This document shows positions 53,235 through 62,113 of a stretch of DNA of 64,000 nt, in pieces; within the stretch, counting starts at the first letter, position 1, and every line of letters begins with the position of its first letter. The notes beneath the pieces are model-generated. The model did no database searches and was not told where the DNA came from. It saw only the letters and a program-made list of their open reading frames with translations. The translations under genes were made by a program, and so were the position numbers. This DNA comes from an uncultured Bacteroidota bacterium (GTDB taxonomy: Bacteria > Bacteroidota > Bacteroidia > Flavobacteriales > Flavobacteriaceae). Location: positions 1 through 64,000 of the forward strand of contig CABXGL010000006.1 of the NCBI GenBank assembly GCA_902511755.1, in the 5' to 3' direction.

Positions 53235-54200
53235 ATGACAAACAAAACAAAAAAATTTTTAAATGATACTGGGGCAACAATTCCTGTTGTTTGCGGGCCA
53301 ATGTATCCAGGATCAAACCCTGAATTAATTGCTGCAGTTTCTGAAGCTGGTGGTTTTGGAGTTGTTCAGCCAGTAGCACTAACCTCACTTTATGGACATG
53401 ACTTTAAAGAAGGACTAAAACTTATTAAAAAACTAACTAATAAACCCTTTGGAGTAAATTTTACAATTTTTGGAGGCGCAAATCAAAAATATCATGATCA
53501 AATGAAAAAATGGATGGATATTTCTATTGAAGAAGGAATTAAATTCTTTTTAACTTCACTTGGAAAACCAACAGAAATAGTAAAAGTTGCTAAACAAAAT
53601 AATATTAAAGTATATCACGATATTCCCAATAAAAAAGTAGCTTTAAAAATGGTTGACTGTGGAGTTGATGGATTAAATTGTATTAATTGGAGAGCCGGTG
53701 GACAAACAGGAATTCAATCTGCCGAAAAGTTTATTGAAGATTTAAAAAATATTAAAATTCCTCTTATTTGTGCTGGAGGAATTGGAAATGAAAATGATTA
53801 CCAAAAGGTTATAGAAATGGGCTATGCAGGTGTTCAACTTGGAACTAGGTTTTTAGCTTCAAAAGAATGTATAGTGACTGATAGTTATAAAAATGCTATA
53901 GTTAATTCTGAAGAAAAAGACATTGTTTGGACCAATAAAATTGCTGGAAACAACTCTTCTGTAATAAAGACAGAAGACATTATGCGTGGAGGCCTTAAAA
54001 CTGGCCCTTTAATTAACTTTATGCTTAAAAGACCTAAGCTTAAAAAATATGCAAGAATGTTTTTAATGAGTAGAGGAATAAAAAAATATAGTCAGACAGC
54101 TTTTGATGATAATGTGAAATTTTGGCAAGCAGGAAAAGGGGTTGGAGGAATTAAATCAATCGAAAGTTGTGCTGATATACTAAAAAGTTATAAAATTTAA
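53235..54200 (+). CDS. nitronate monooxygenase family flavoprotein (second copy)
   Basis: A 321 aa FMN TIM-barrel protein. VVCGPMYPGSNPELIAAVSEAGGFGVVQPVALT, KPFGVNFTIFGG, FFLTSLGKPTE, DGLNCINWRAGGQTG, PLICAGGIGNENDYQKVIEMGYAGVQLGTRF. It replaces the GGHGG segment of the 40250 protein by RAGGQTG, so the usual catalytic His is missing and the reaction may differ. It lies 7 bp after the two-module gene and 3 bp before a sulfatase gene in the same transcript. Confidence 0.85.
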   Translation: MTNKTKKFLNDTGATIPVVCGPMYPGSNPELIAAVSEAGGFGVVQPVALTSLYGHDFKEGLKLIKKLTNKPFGVNFTIFGGANQKYHDQMKKWMDISIEEGIKFFLTSLGKPTEIVKVAKQNNIKVYHDIPNKKVALKMVDCGVDGLNCINWRAGGQTGIQSAEKFIEDLKNIKIPLICAGGIGNENDYQKVIEMGYAGVQLGTRFLASKECIVTDSYKNAIVNSEEKDIVWTNKIAGNNSSVIKTEDIMRGGLKTGPLINFMLKRPKLKKYARMFLMSRGIKKYSQTAFDDNVKFWQAGKGVGGIKSIESCADILKSYKI

Positions 54201-54203
54201 ATA

Positions 54204-55850
54204 ATGAATAAAAAAATTAAGAATATTGTACTTGGGCTTTTGTTTTTTTTAGTATTATTTATATTTTGGTTTTCAGAAAACTGGTATAAAATGCCAAAAT
54301 ATATTGGTAATTGGAAAAATCCAATAGGTAAAAACATTCCAGTAAATTGGGAAAAGGGACCTGAAAAAAGAATCAATTCTAAGCCAAATGTAATTGTAAT
54401 TTTAGTCGATGATTTAGGTTTTAATCAAATTAGCTCTTATGGTGGAGGAATGGCTGATGGAAACTTTAAAACTCCAAATATAGATCAATTAGCAAAAGAT
54501 GGTGTTCTATGTACTAATGGATATTCATCTAGTGCAATATGCTCTCCTTCAAGGGCTTCATTATTAACTGGGAGGTTTCCAACAAGATTTGGATATGAAT
54601 ATACTCCAACTACATCAACCTTTATGAAAGGTATTAGTGTTTTTGCAAAAAAAAATGATATAGTTTCTGGATATTATCACAAGGATAGAGAAAAAGATAT
54701 AATTGAAATTGAAAAAATGGGTCTTCCAAATTCAGAATTGACAATTGCCGAAATATTAAATCCTCAAGGTTACCATAATATCCACATAGGTAAATGGCAC
54801 CTAGGACACTCTAAGGAATTTTTACCAAGACAGCATGGTTTTGATGAAAGTTTGAGAATAGATCAGGGTTCTTTTTTCTTGCCTGAAAATGATCCAAATG
54901 TTATAAACGCGAAATTAGATTTTGATCCAATTGATAAACTTCTTTGGGGAAATCTTCCTTATGCTGTAAATTTTAATGAAGGTCCAAGAATGAAACCAAA
55001 GGGTCATCTTACAGATTATTTGACAAATGAGGCAGTAAAAGTAATTGAGTTAAATAAAAACAGGCCTTTTTTTATGTATATGGCTTACTGGGCCGTTCAC
55101 AGTCCACTTCAAGCTAAAAAAGACGATTATGACAAACTATCTTATATTAAAAATCATGAAGAAAGAGTTTTAGCTTCTATGGTAATGTCTGTTGATAGAG
55201 GAGTTGGAAAAATAAGAAAAGCGTTGAAAGAAAATGGAATTGATAGAAATACTATTATTGTATTTACAAGTGATAATGGTGCCCCAGGATATATTGGCTT
55301 ACCTGATTTAAATAAGCCATATAGGGGTTGGAAATTAACACATTTTGAAGGAGGAGTTCATGTTCCGTTTATAGTTAACTATCCTAATAAAATTCCTGCT
55401 GGTAAAGTTTATGATGGAAGAGTTTCAAATATGGATATTTTTTCTACTTTTTCAAAAATTGCTAACGCAGAATTATCAGATAAGATTAAATTAGATGGAG
55501 TAAATATTTTACCTTATTTAACGGGTGAGGAAAAAGGAGAACCGAGAAGGGTTCTTTTTTCTAAATCAGGTAAATATGCTTATTTAATTAAAGAAGGATG
55601 GAAATTACAAATTGATTTTATACAAAATAAAAAGTGGCTTTTTAATTTAATTGATGATCCTACTGAACAAATTAATTTAAGCAATAAAAATATTGAGAAA
55701 TTAATGGAACTTGAAAAAGTTCTAGAGATTAAATTATCTGAGCAATCAGAACCAATTTGGCCAAGTTTATTAGATTGGCCAATTTTTATTGATAAAACAC
55801 TAAACATGCCAAATGAAGATTCAGATGAATATATATTTTGGGCTAATTAA
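54204..55850 (+). CDS. membrane-anchored sulfatase
   Basis: A 548 aa S1-type sulfatase with one N-terminal membrane anchor (residues 7-26). Metal site VIVILVDDLGFNQIS, C113 in SAICSPSRASLLTGRFP as the formylglycine residue, IHIGKWHLGHSK, VHSPLQAKKDD and TSDNGAPGY. It is periplasmic facing. It is the third sulfatase of the window and the second in this run, 3 bp after the NMO-type gene and 11 bp before an SDR. No sulfatase-activating enzyme is encoded in the window. Confidence 0.9.
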   Translation: MNKKIKNIVLGLLFFLVLFIFWFSENWYKMPKYIGNWKNPIGKNIPVNWEKGPEKRINSKPNVIVILVDDLGFNQISSYGGGMADGNFKTPNIDQLAKDGVLCTNGYSSSAICSPSRASLLTGRFPTRFGYEYTPTTSTFMKGISVFAKKNDIVSGYYHKDREKDIIEIEKMGLPNSELTIAEILNPQGYHNIHIGKWHLGHSKEFLPRQHGFDESLRIDQGSFFLPENDPNVINAKLDFDPIDKLLWGNLPYAVNFNEGPRMKPKGHLTDYLTNEAVKVIELNKNRPFFMYMAYWAVHSPLQAKKDDYDKLSYIKNHEERVLASMVMSVDRGVGKIRKALKENGIDRNTIIVFTSDNGAPGYIGLPDLNKPYRGWKLTHFEGGVHVPFIVNYPNKIPAGKVYDGRVSNMDIFSTFSKIANAELSDKIKLDGVNILPYLTGEEKGEPRRVLFSKSGKYAYLIKEGWKLQIDFIQNKKWLFNLIDDPTEQINLSNKNIEKLMELEKVLEIKLSEQSEPIWPSLLDWPIFIDKTLNMPNEDSDEYIFWAN

Positions 55851-55861
55851 AATTAATTACT

Positions 55862-56647
55862 ATGATAAAAGAAAAATTTGATTTAAAAAATAAAGTTGCA
55901 ATTATTACTGGAGCTTCAAAAGGAATTGGAAAAGCCATGGCAAGAGGTTTGGCTGAATTTGGTGCAACAGTGATTGTTAGTAGTAGAAAGCAAGAAGCAG
56001 TTGACCAAGTAGCAGAAGAGTTTAAAAAACTTGGTTTATCTGCTGATTCAATTCAATGTCACGTTGCCAAAAAAGAAGATAGAATCAATCTGGTTGAAAA
56101 AGTAATAAAAGAACATGGTAAAATAGATGTTCTAATTAATAATGCAGGAACAAACCCTTACTTTGGACCAATAAGTAAAATGCCAGCAAATTTGTATCAA
56201 AAAACTATGGATATAAATATTAATTCAGCTATTGAATTAAGTAATTTAGTCTATCCTTATATGAAAAATCAAAAAGGAGGAAGTATTATTCATATTAGTT
56301 CAATTGAAGGATTACATCCATCTACTTTTATGGCAGCATATAACATTAGTAAAACAGCACTTATAATGGCAGGAAAAAATCAATCTATTGAATGGGGAAG
56401 ACACAACATAAGAGTCAATTCAATTTGTCCAGGTTATGTTAAAACTAAACTTAGTGCAGCATTATTTGAAAATGAGGATTTAAAAAAAGGGTTTTTAAAA
56501 AATGTATCTTTGGGAAGAGGATCAACACCAGATGAAATGGCTGGATTAGCAGTGTTTTTAGCATCAGATGCAAGTTCATATATGACAGGTACATCTATAG
56601 TTAATGACGGTGGATTAATGAATGCTCCTTTAATTCCAATTCAATAA
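55862..56647 (+). CDS. short-chain dehydrogenase/reductase
   Basis: A 261 aa classical SDR. TGASKGIGKAMARGL (NAD(P) site), NNAGTNPYFGP, catalytic Ser in HISSIEG, Y-x3-K in AAYNISKTAL and a closing GTSIVNDGG. A lone Asp is not visible at the end of beta2 (VIVSSRKQEAVD), which suggests NADP use. It directly precedes the ACAD10/11-like gene, an order seen in bacterial clusters for hydroxy-acid breakdown. Cytosolic alcohol dehydrogenase or ketoreductase; substrate unassigned. Confidence 0.88.
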   Translation: MIKEKFDLKNKVAIITGASKGIGKAMARGLAEFGATVIVSSRKQEAVDQVAEEFKKLGLSADSIQCHVAKKEDRINLVEKVIKEHGKIDVLINNAGTNPYFGPISKMPANLYQKTMDININSAIELSNLVYPYMKNQKGGSIIHISSIEGLHPSTFMAAYNISKTALIMAGKNQSIEWGRHNIRVNSICPGYVKTKLSAALFENEDLKKGFLKNVSLGRGSTPDEMAGLAVFLASDASSYMTGTSIVNDGGLMNAPLIPIQ

Positions 56648-56657
56648 ATTTAAAACT

Positions 56658-57872
56658 ATGAATTTCGAACATCCACAAAAAACACTAGATCTTATTGAAA
56701 AAGTAGATCAATTTATGAATAAACATCTTTTTCCTCATGAGCAAAAAGTTTATGAATTTCATCAAAATAATCGCTGGAAAAATTATCCAGAAATGGAAAA
56801 TTGGAAAAAACTAGCTAAAGCAGAAGGGTTATGGAATTTATTTTTACCAAAAGGATATGGTGATCTTAGTCCAGGGCTAACTAATCTAGAATATGCACCA
56901 CTTGCTGAAAAAATGGGAAGGTTAGCATTTGCATCAGAAGTTTTTAATTGTTCAGCACCGGATACTGGAAATATGGAAACTTTAGCTAAATATGGAACAG
57001 ATGTACAAAAAGAAAAATGGTTAAAACCTCTTATGAATGGTGAAATAAGATCTGCATTTTTAATGACAGAACCTGCTGTTGCTTCTTCGGATGCAACAAA
57101 TATCGAAACTTCAATCGTAAAAGACGGGGATCATTATGTTATAAATGGAAGAAAATGGTGGTCTTCTGGAGCTATGAATCCTCATTGTGAAATATATATT
57201 CTTATGGGGAAAACTGATTTTACGCTCCAAAAGCACCAACAACAAAGTATGATTTTAGTTCCTGCTAATACACCTGGAGTTAAAATATTAAGAGCTATGC
57301 AAGTTTTTGGAAGTGTGGATTCACCTGAAGGACATGCAGAAATAGAACTTAAGAATGTTAGAGTTCCAGTTGAAAATATACTTCTTGGCGAAGGAAGGGG
57401 TTTTGAGATAGCTCAGGGGCGATTAGGGCCTGGAAGAATTCATCACTGTATGAGGTTAATTGGCACAGCTCAGAGAGCTCTTGATTTAATGTGTAAAAGA
57501 GCTAACCAAAGAACTGCTTTTGGAAGAAATTTAATTAAATTTAGTAGTATACGTCAAGAAATAGCTAAATCAGAATGTGAAATTCAACAAGCTAGACTTC
57601 TCACCTTTTCTGCAGCAGATAAAATAGATCAATTTGGTGCAAAAGAAGCAACAAATTTGATTGCAATGATAAAAATTATAGCCCCAAAAATGGCATGCGA
57701 TGTTATTGATAGAGCTATACAAATTCATGGTGGAATGGGTGTAAGTCAAGATACTCCCCTAGCCGCATTCTATGTATATGCGAGGTGTATTAGATTAGCA
57801 GATGGGCCTGATGAAGTTCATATGTTTCAACTTGGTAGAAATTTAGCAAAAAAGCATGAGATACAAGAATAA
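56658..57872 (+). CDS. acyl-CoA dehydrogenase of the ACAD10/ACAD11 (LvaC-like) type
   Basis: A 404 aa ACAD. FLMTEPAVASSDATNIETSI (FAD loop), GRKWWSSGAMNPHCEIYILMG, EGRGFEIAQGRLGPGRIHHCMRLIG and the C-terminal IHGGMGVSQDTPL with CIRLADGPDEVHMFQLGR. The VSQD and ADGPDEVH signatures are those of ACAD10/11. In mammals and in the Pseudomonas levulinate pathway such ACADs act with a kinase to remove a phosphorylated 4-hydroxyl from 4-hydroxyacyl-CoA. An APH-type kinase gene is two genes downstream. The stop overlaps the next SDR start by 17 bp. Confidence 0.9.
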   Translation: MNFEHPQKTLDLIEKVDQFMNKHLFPHEQKVYEFHQNNRWKNYPEMENWKKLAKAEGLWNLFLPKGYGDLSPGLTNLEYAPLAEKMGRLAFASEVFNCSAPDTGNMETLAKYGTDVQKEKWLKPLMNGEIRSAFLMTEPAVASSDATNIETSIVKDGDHYVINGRKWWSSGAMNPHCEIYILMGKTDFTLQKHQQQSMILVPANTPGVKILRAMQVFGSVDSPEGHAEIELKNVRVPVENILLGEGRGFEIAQGRLGPGRIHHCMRLIGTAQRALDLMCKRANQRTAFGRNLIKFSSIRQEIAKSECEIQQARLLTFSAADKIDQFGAKEATNLIAMIKIIAPKMACDVIDRAIQIHGGMGVSQDTPLAAFYVYARCIRLADGPDEVHMFQLGRNLAKKHEIQE

Positions 57873-58614
57873 AATTGTTTTAATAACAGGAAGTGGGTCT
57901 GGAATTGGTAAAGCTGCTGCATTGGCTTTTTCCAAGGAAGGTGGAAAAATTATTGTTTCTGATATAAATGAAGATAATGGATTAAAAACCGTTTCAGAAA
58001 TCATTAAAAACAAAGGAGAAGCTTACTTCTTCAAAGCTGATGTATCAAATTTTGGTATGGTTAAAAATCTAATGGATTTTATTATTAAGAAATATGGAAA
58101 ATTAGATGTAGCTATTAATAATGCAGGAGTTGGTGGTGATTTCGCTAAAATAACTGATCTTTCAATAGAATCATGGGATAATACCATGTCTATAAATTCA
58201 TCTGGAGTCTTTTATTGTATAAAAACCCAAATCCCAATAATGTTAAAACAAGGTAAAGGCGTTATATTAAATACATCATCAGTAGCTGGTATTAGAGGCT
58301 TACCTAATGCAACTGCTTATTCAGCAAGTAAACATGCAGTTATAGGAATTACAAAAACTGCTGCTATGGAATATGCTAAAAACAATATTAGAATCAATGC
58401 AATTTGTCCTGTATTTACTATTTCTCCAATGTTTGATCCTGAGGCTATGGATAAATTAAAAGAAGGTATATCTGAAAAACTTAAGGCTAATGTTCCTATG
58501 AAACGTTTTGCAAATGTAATGGAGCAGGTTAATACCATGTTATGGTTATGTTCAGATGAAGCAAGTTTTATAACAGGTCAAGCTATTTCTGTTGACGGAG
58601 GTTTAACTGCTTAA
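57856..58614 (+). CDS. short-chain dehydrogenase/reductase (second of the run)
   Basis: A 252 aa classical SDR that starts inside the last codons of the ACAD gene (17-bp overlap). TGSGSGIGKAAALAF, acidic end of beta2 in VSDINEDNG (NAD-preferring), NNAGVGGDF, Ser in NTSSVAGI, Y-x3-K in TAYSASKHAV and FITGQAISVDGG. Placed between the ACAD and the APH-type kinase, it matches the position of LvaD-like 3-hydroxyacid dehydrogenases in levulinate-type operons. Cytosolic. Confidence 0.88.
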   Translation: MRYKNKIVLITGSGSGIGKAAALAFSKEGGKIIVSDINEDNGLKTVSEIIKNKGEAYFFKADVSNFGMVKNLMDFIIKKYGKLDVAINNAGVGGDFAKITDLSIESWDNTMSINSSGVFYCIKTQIPIMLKQGKGVILNTSSVAGIRGLPNATAYSASKHAVIGITKTAAMEYAKNNIRINAICPVFTISPMFDPEAMDKLKEGISEKLKANVPMKRFANVMEQVNTMLWLCSDEASFITGQAISVDGGLTA

Positions 58615-58623
58615 ATTTCATAG

Positions 58624-59685
58624 ATGATTCAAAAGGTTAGAAAAGGTGAAGAATTAAATGAAATTAATCTCAAAAAATTTTTAAAAGAAATTAATCTAAT
58701 TTCTAATATAAAAAGTGATTTAAGTGTTTTACAGTTTTCAAATGGCTTTTCAAACTTAACTTATCAATTAAATATAGAGGATAAGGAATATGTTATTAGA
58801 AAACCGCCTAAAGGTGCTGTTTACGGCCATGACATGGGTAGGGAATATAAAGTTCTAAGAGGTCTCAATAACGGTTTTAATAAAGCACCTATTGCTTATG
58901 CTTATTCTAATGACAACACCATCATTGGATCTCAATTTTATATTATGGAGAAAGTCAATGGAACAATCATCACTCCAAGAGAATTAAAAGAAAGAACTAT
59001 ACCAGCAAAAGATTATAAAATAATTTCAGAGACTTGGTTAAATACGATGGTAGAGCTACATTATTTAGATTATAATAAATTAGGTCTATCAGATCTTGGA
59101 AAACCAGAGGGTTATGTCGAAAGACAAGTTAGAAATTGGGGAAAACAATATTTAAAAGCCGCAACTGATGATATAAAGGAAGCTGAGTTAATAATGAACT
59201 GGCTCAATGATAATCAACCCAAACAATACAAACATAGTTTAATCCACAACGACTACAAATATGATAATGTTGTTTTTAGTACAGAATCATGGACAAAAAT
59301 TAATTCTATACTTGATTGGGAAATGTGTACCATTGGAGATCCATTAATGGATTTAGGAACATCTATAGCTTATTGGTCTATGCCATCAGACCCCAAAGGG
59401 CTTAAAACTGCCTTTGATTATCCTACTTCATTAGAAGGCAATCCAACAAGACTAGAAGTTGTTAAAATGTATGAAAAAGAGACCGGAGAATCTATAAATA
59501 ATTTGGTTTTCTATTATGTGTTTGGACTTTTTAAAATAGCTGTAATCGTTCAACAAATATATTACAGATACAATAAAGGTTTAACAACAAATGAAAAATT
59601 CAAAGATTTAAATAAGATTGCTAAAATATTGTGTAAAATCGGATGGCAATCCATTCAAAAAAATAGAATTGAAAACCTTTTCTAA
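58624..59685 (+). CDS. APH-family kinase, probable 4-hydroxyacyl-CoA phosphotransferase (LvaA/ACAD10-11 kinase-like)
   Basis: A 353 aa aminoglycoside-phosphotransferase-fold protein. Nucleotide loop LQFSNGFSNLTYQLN, catalytic loop LIHNDYKYDNVVF with D210, metal D231 in ILDWEMCTIGDPLMDLGTSIAYW. The HNDYKxDN and DWE patterns are those of the kinase domain of ACAD10/11 and of LvaA, which phosphorylate a 4-hydroxyacyl-CoA before elimination. With the ACAD at 56658 it reconstitutes, as two proteins, the human kinase-dehydrogenase fusion. The next gene starts 4 bp later. Confidence 0.85.
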   Translation: MIQKVRKGEELNEINLKKFLKEINLISNIKSDLSVLQFSNGFSNLTYQLNIEDKEYVIRKPPKGAVYGHDMGREYKVLRGLNNGFNKAPIAYAYSNDNTIIGSQFYIMEKVNGTIITPRELKERTIPAKDYKIISETWLNTMVELHYLDYNKLGLSDLGKPEGYVERQVRNWGKQYLKAATDDIKEAELIMNWLNDNQPKQYKHSLIHNDYKYDNVVFSTESWTKINSILDWEMCTIGDPLMDLGTSIAYWSMPSDPKGLKTAFDYPTSLEGNPTRLEVVKMYEKETGESINNLVFYYVFGLFKIAVIVQQIYYRYNKGLTTNEKFKDLNKIAKILCKIGWQSIQKNRIENLF

Positions 59686-59689
59686 ACCA

Positions 59690-60403
59690 ATGAGTAAGAT
59701 ATACTTTTTCAGACATGCACAAGCTTCATTAGGAAGCGACAACTATGATGTTCTATCTAAAAAAGGAGAATTACAAGCTTTAGAGCTAGGAAAGTATCTG
59801 GTAGCTAATAAATATAAATTTGATAAAATATATGTTGGGGAATTAACAAGGCAACAACATACCTGTAAAATTGTTTCAGAAGTTTATACAGAAAACAATT
59901 TGACTTTTCCTAAGCCTATAATTCTTAAAGGATTAAACGAACATCAGGCTACAGAAGCTATGAAAATAGAAATTCCTAAAATGATAAATTCAGATCCGTT
60001 TATAAAAAGCTTATGGAAAGAAATTGAATTAGATCCTAAAAAGAAAAATGGAAATTTAATGTTAGGATTTGAATATTTCTTGAATTTGTGGGTTACAGAT
60101 AAGATTAAAGTAGATGGGATAATACCCTGGAAAGATTTTAGAGAAAATGTAAGAAATGGCTTAAAGATAATTTTAGATAACACCAAAAAGAGTCAATATA
60201 TTGGTGTGTTTACTTCAGGAGGAACAATAAGTTCTATTTCAGCTGAATCTTTAAAAATAAGTGATGAGAAAAAAATTGCGGGATTAAACTTTTCTATTAG
60301 AAATACATCATTTACTTCTTTTTTATTTTCAAAGAATCAATTTAACCTTTTATCATTTAATGAGCTACCACATCTTGAAAAAGAAATGATAACATTTGTT
60401 TAG
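59690..60403 (+). CDS. histidine phosphatase superfamily protein lacking the second catalytic His
   Basis: A 237 aa PGM-fold protein from the ATG at 59690, 4 bp after the kinase stop (a longer reading would overlap the kinase gene by 68 bp and add a non-conserved N-terminus). N-terminal FFRHAQASLGSDNYDVLSKKGELQALELG has phospho-acceptor H9. The usual second motif HGG appears as FTSGGTISS, with Ser in place of His. This variant recurs in my recollection of members beside APH-ACAD pairs. It may reverse or proofread the phosphorylation. Ends at a bidirectional terminator. Confidence 0.82.
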   Translation: MSKIYFFRHAQASLGSDNYDVLSKKGELQALELGKYLVANKYKFDKIYVGELTRQQHTCKIVSEVYTENNLTFPKPIILKGLNEHQATEAMKIEIPKMINSDPFIKSLWKEIELDPKKKNGNLMLGFEYFLNLWVTDKIKVDGIIPWKDFRENVRNGLKIILDNTKKSQYIGVFTSGGTISSISAESLKISDEKKIAGLNFSIRNTSFTSFLFSKNQFNLLSFNELPHLEKEMITFV

Positions 60404-60413
60404 CTTTAAAGCA

Positions 60414-60446
60414 TAAAAAAAACCTGCTAATAGCAGGTTTTTTTAT
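60414..60446. terminator. bidirectional intrinsic terminator
   Basis: AACCTGCT (60421-60428) pairs with AGCAGGTT (60432-60439) with a 3-base loop, flanked by an A run before and a T run after. It serves the plus-strand run ending at 60403 and the minus-strand gene ending at 60465. Confidence 0.88.
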
Positions 60447-60464
60447 AATAATCTTTATTAAAAA

Positions 60465-61385
60465 TTATTTTAATAATGAACCATTGTAATATGTAGAGGC
60501 GTTTATGATCTTTCCATCATTATTAAACCCATGAATATAATGAATAGGCATAGTAATTTTCTTACCATCTGACTTTCTAGTAATTTTAAATTGCCACCAT
60601 GACATAACATCTTTACTTTCATTTAAATCATATTCTAAATAATCAGGATAACCCACTTCTTCAATAGCATCTAAAGTAAAATTCATTAAAAACTGTTCAT
60701 TACTTTTTCTGCCATCTTCTAAACTAATAGGTTCTGATGAATTAATATCATTAATAACTGCATTTTCATCCCAGTAGCTATATGATTTTTCATAATCTCC
60801 ATTCAGAAATGAATATAAGGTCTTTCTTACAGTATTAATATTTTTATGATTAATATAAATTTTTCCATTCTCTCTATCAACATTATTTCGAGAATTCCCA
60901 ATTCTTCTAAATTCTAATTTGTTGCTGTACTCAACAATAGTTGTAATTTTTGTAGAATCATCATTAAGCTTATAAATTCTAAGTACAGGATGGTCCAATT
61001 CTACGCCAGTAGGCTTATGAACTCCATATACATGAAACCAGGATTGAACCCAATTACCATCATTTTTATATTCTAACATATCTGGATAAGTTCCTTCAGT
61101 GTTTTTAAATGAAACATAATCAAAATAATTTTTAAACCATTTGATATTGTTCAATACATTGTTTTTTTTACCAAATTCTTTATTTTTTGTATTTCCATCA
61201 AGCCATGAGACATCATCATGTAAAATTGAAGCTGCCTTATCTAAATCACCAGAGGATATTGCCTCATGAAATGAATCAATTAAATCAATTCCAGGGTGTT
61301 TTTCATAAATAGTTCCATTTTTCTTTTTCTGTGCACTAACAGAAAATGTAATAAGTGTAATTAAAATAAAAGTTATTTTTTTCAT
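60465..61385 (-). CDS. secreted protein with two NTF2/SnoaL-like domains
   Basis: A 306 aa exported protein. I used the ATG at 61385, where a normal signal peptide starts (MKKITFILITLITFSVSAQ); the upstream in-frame ATG would add eight residues. The two halves each follow the NTF2-like pattern: LIDSFHEAISSGDLDKAASILHDDVSWLDGN near residues 35-65, and TVRKTLYSFLNGDYEKSYSYWDENAVIND near 175-205. Both have a later WW/W-type strand. It may bind a small molecule in the periplasm. Single gene, convergent with the catabolic run. Confidence 0.72.
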   Translation of the reverse strand: MKKITFILITLITFSVSAQKKKNGTIYEKHPGIDLIDSFHEAISSGDLDKAASILHDDVSWLDGNTKNKEFGKKNNVLNNIKWFKNYFDYVSFKNTEGTYPDMLEYKNDGNWVQSWFHVYGVHKPTGVELDHPVLRIYKLNDDSTKITTIVEYSNKLEFRRIGNSRNNVDRENGKIYINHKNINTVRKTLYSFLNGDYEKSYSYWDENAVINDINSSEPISLEDGRKSNEQFLMNFTLDAIEEVGYPDYLEYDLNESKDVMSWWQFKITRKSDGKKITMPIHYIHGFNNDGKIINASTYYNGSLLK

Positions 61386-61460
61386 AATTTTTTTTTGAAT
61401 GAGATACAATATATGAAAATATTTCTTATAACATACTAATAAGAATGTTAATTGCTATTG

Positions 61461-62078
61461 TTATTTTACAACAATAAATGTAGCTGTTCCACCCGTGGCA
61501 AGATTCCACTGATTTGAAGAAATCATTTGATTTTTATCGTCAAAAACTCTTAATTCCGCTGTATTAGGTCCTGTACTTCCTTGATTTAAAGCGGTAAAGT
61601 CAATCTTATTAAAACCTGAAATTAAAGGAAGCTTAAAACCTGAAAAAGTGGAGTCTAACATTAGGTTGTCTATAACTATTGAATCATTAACTAAAATACG
61701 AACCCTATCTCCATCTACATATTCAAAATCTCTGCAAATAATATTTACATATTTTGAATTTGTTCTAACATCTCCCAAATAAGAACCTTTACTGTAATTA
61801 TTTGGTTGTCTTTGTTTTTCTTTTTGGATGTTTTTTAGATATATATCACCAGGGTCTAGAAAGGTCTCTGATTCAAAAACAGATTTATTATTCTCTTTCT
61901 TAGATTCAGATTTTTTTGAAATTGAAAAATAGTCTGGATTATTTGGATTAATCTTTAGATTCTTTAAAGTTGATGAAAGTGGTGGTAAAAGTTCAATTTT
62001 TCTTTTAGAATTTTCTATCTGAGAGAATAATTGAAAAGAAGTAATGAAAATAAAAAGAAAACAAATAATTTTTTTCAT
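61461..62078 (-). CDS. secreted hypothetical protein
   Basis: A 205 aa exported protein from the ATG at 62078, where the signal peptide begins (MKKIICFLFIFITSFQLFSQ); an upstream ATG at 62117 overlaps the stop of a start-less frame. The mature protein has a variable, charged first half and a conserved-looking beta domain (YLGDVRTNSKYVNIICRDFEY, DGDRVRILVND, GFNKIDFTALNQGSTGPNTAELRVFDD, ATGGTATFIVVK), like bacterial adhesion or Ig-type folds common in Flavobacteriia. I do not recognise a named family. Confidence 0.65.
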   Translation of the reverse strand: MKKIICFLFIFITSFQLFSQIENSKRKIELLPPLSSTLKNLKINPNNPDYFSISKKSESKKENNKSVFESETFLDPGDIYLKNIQKEKQRQPNNYSKGSYLGDVRTNSKYVNIICRDFEYVDGDRVRILVNDSIVIDNLMLDSTFSGFKLPLISGFNKIDFTALNQGSTGPNTAELRVFDDKNQMISSNQWNLATGGTATFIVVK

Positions 62079-62113
62079 ATTTCCATAAAATAGTATATCT
62101 AAAGTTCTTTTAT

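Noticed and set aside
59618-59689. A longer histidine-phosphatase reading that overlaps the kinase gene by 68 bp
   Set aside because: The family motif starts directly after the ATG at 59690, and the extra N-terminus is only the kinase gene read in another frame.
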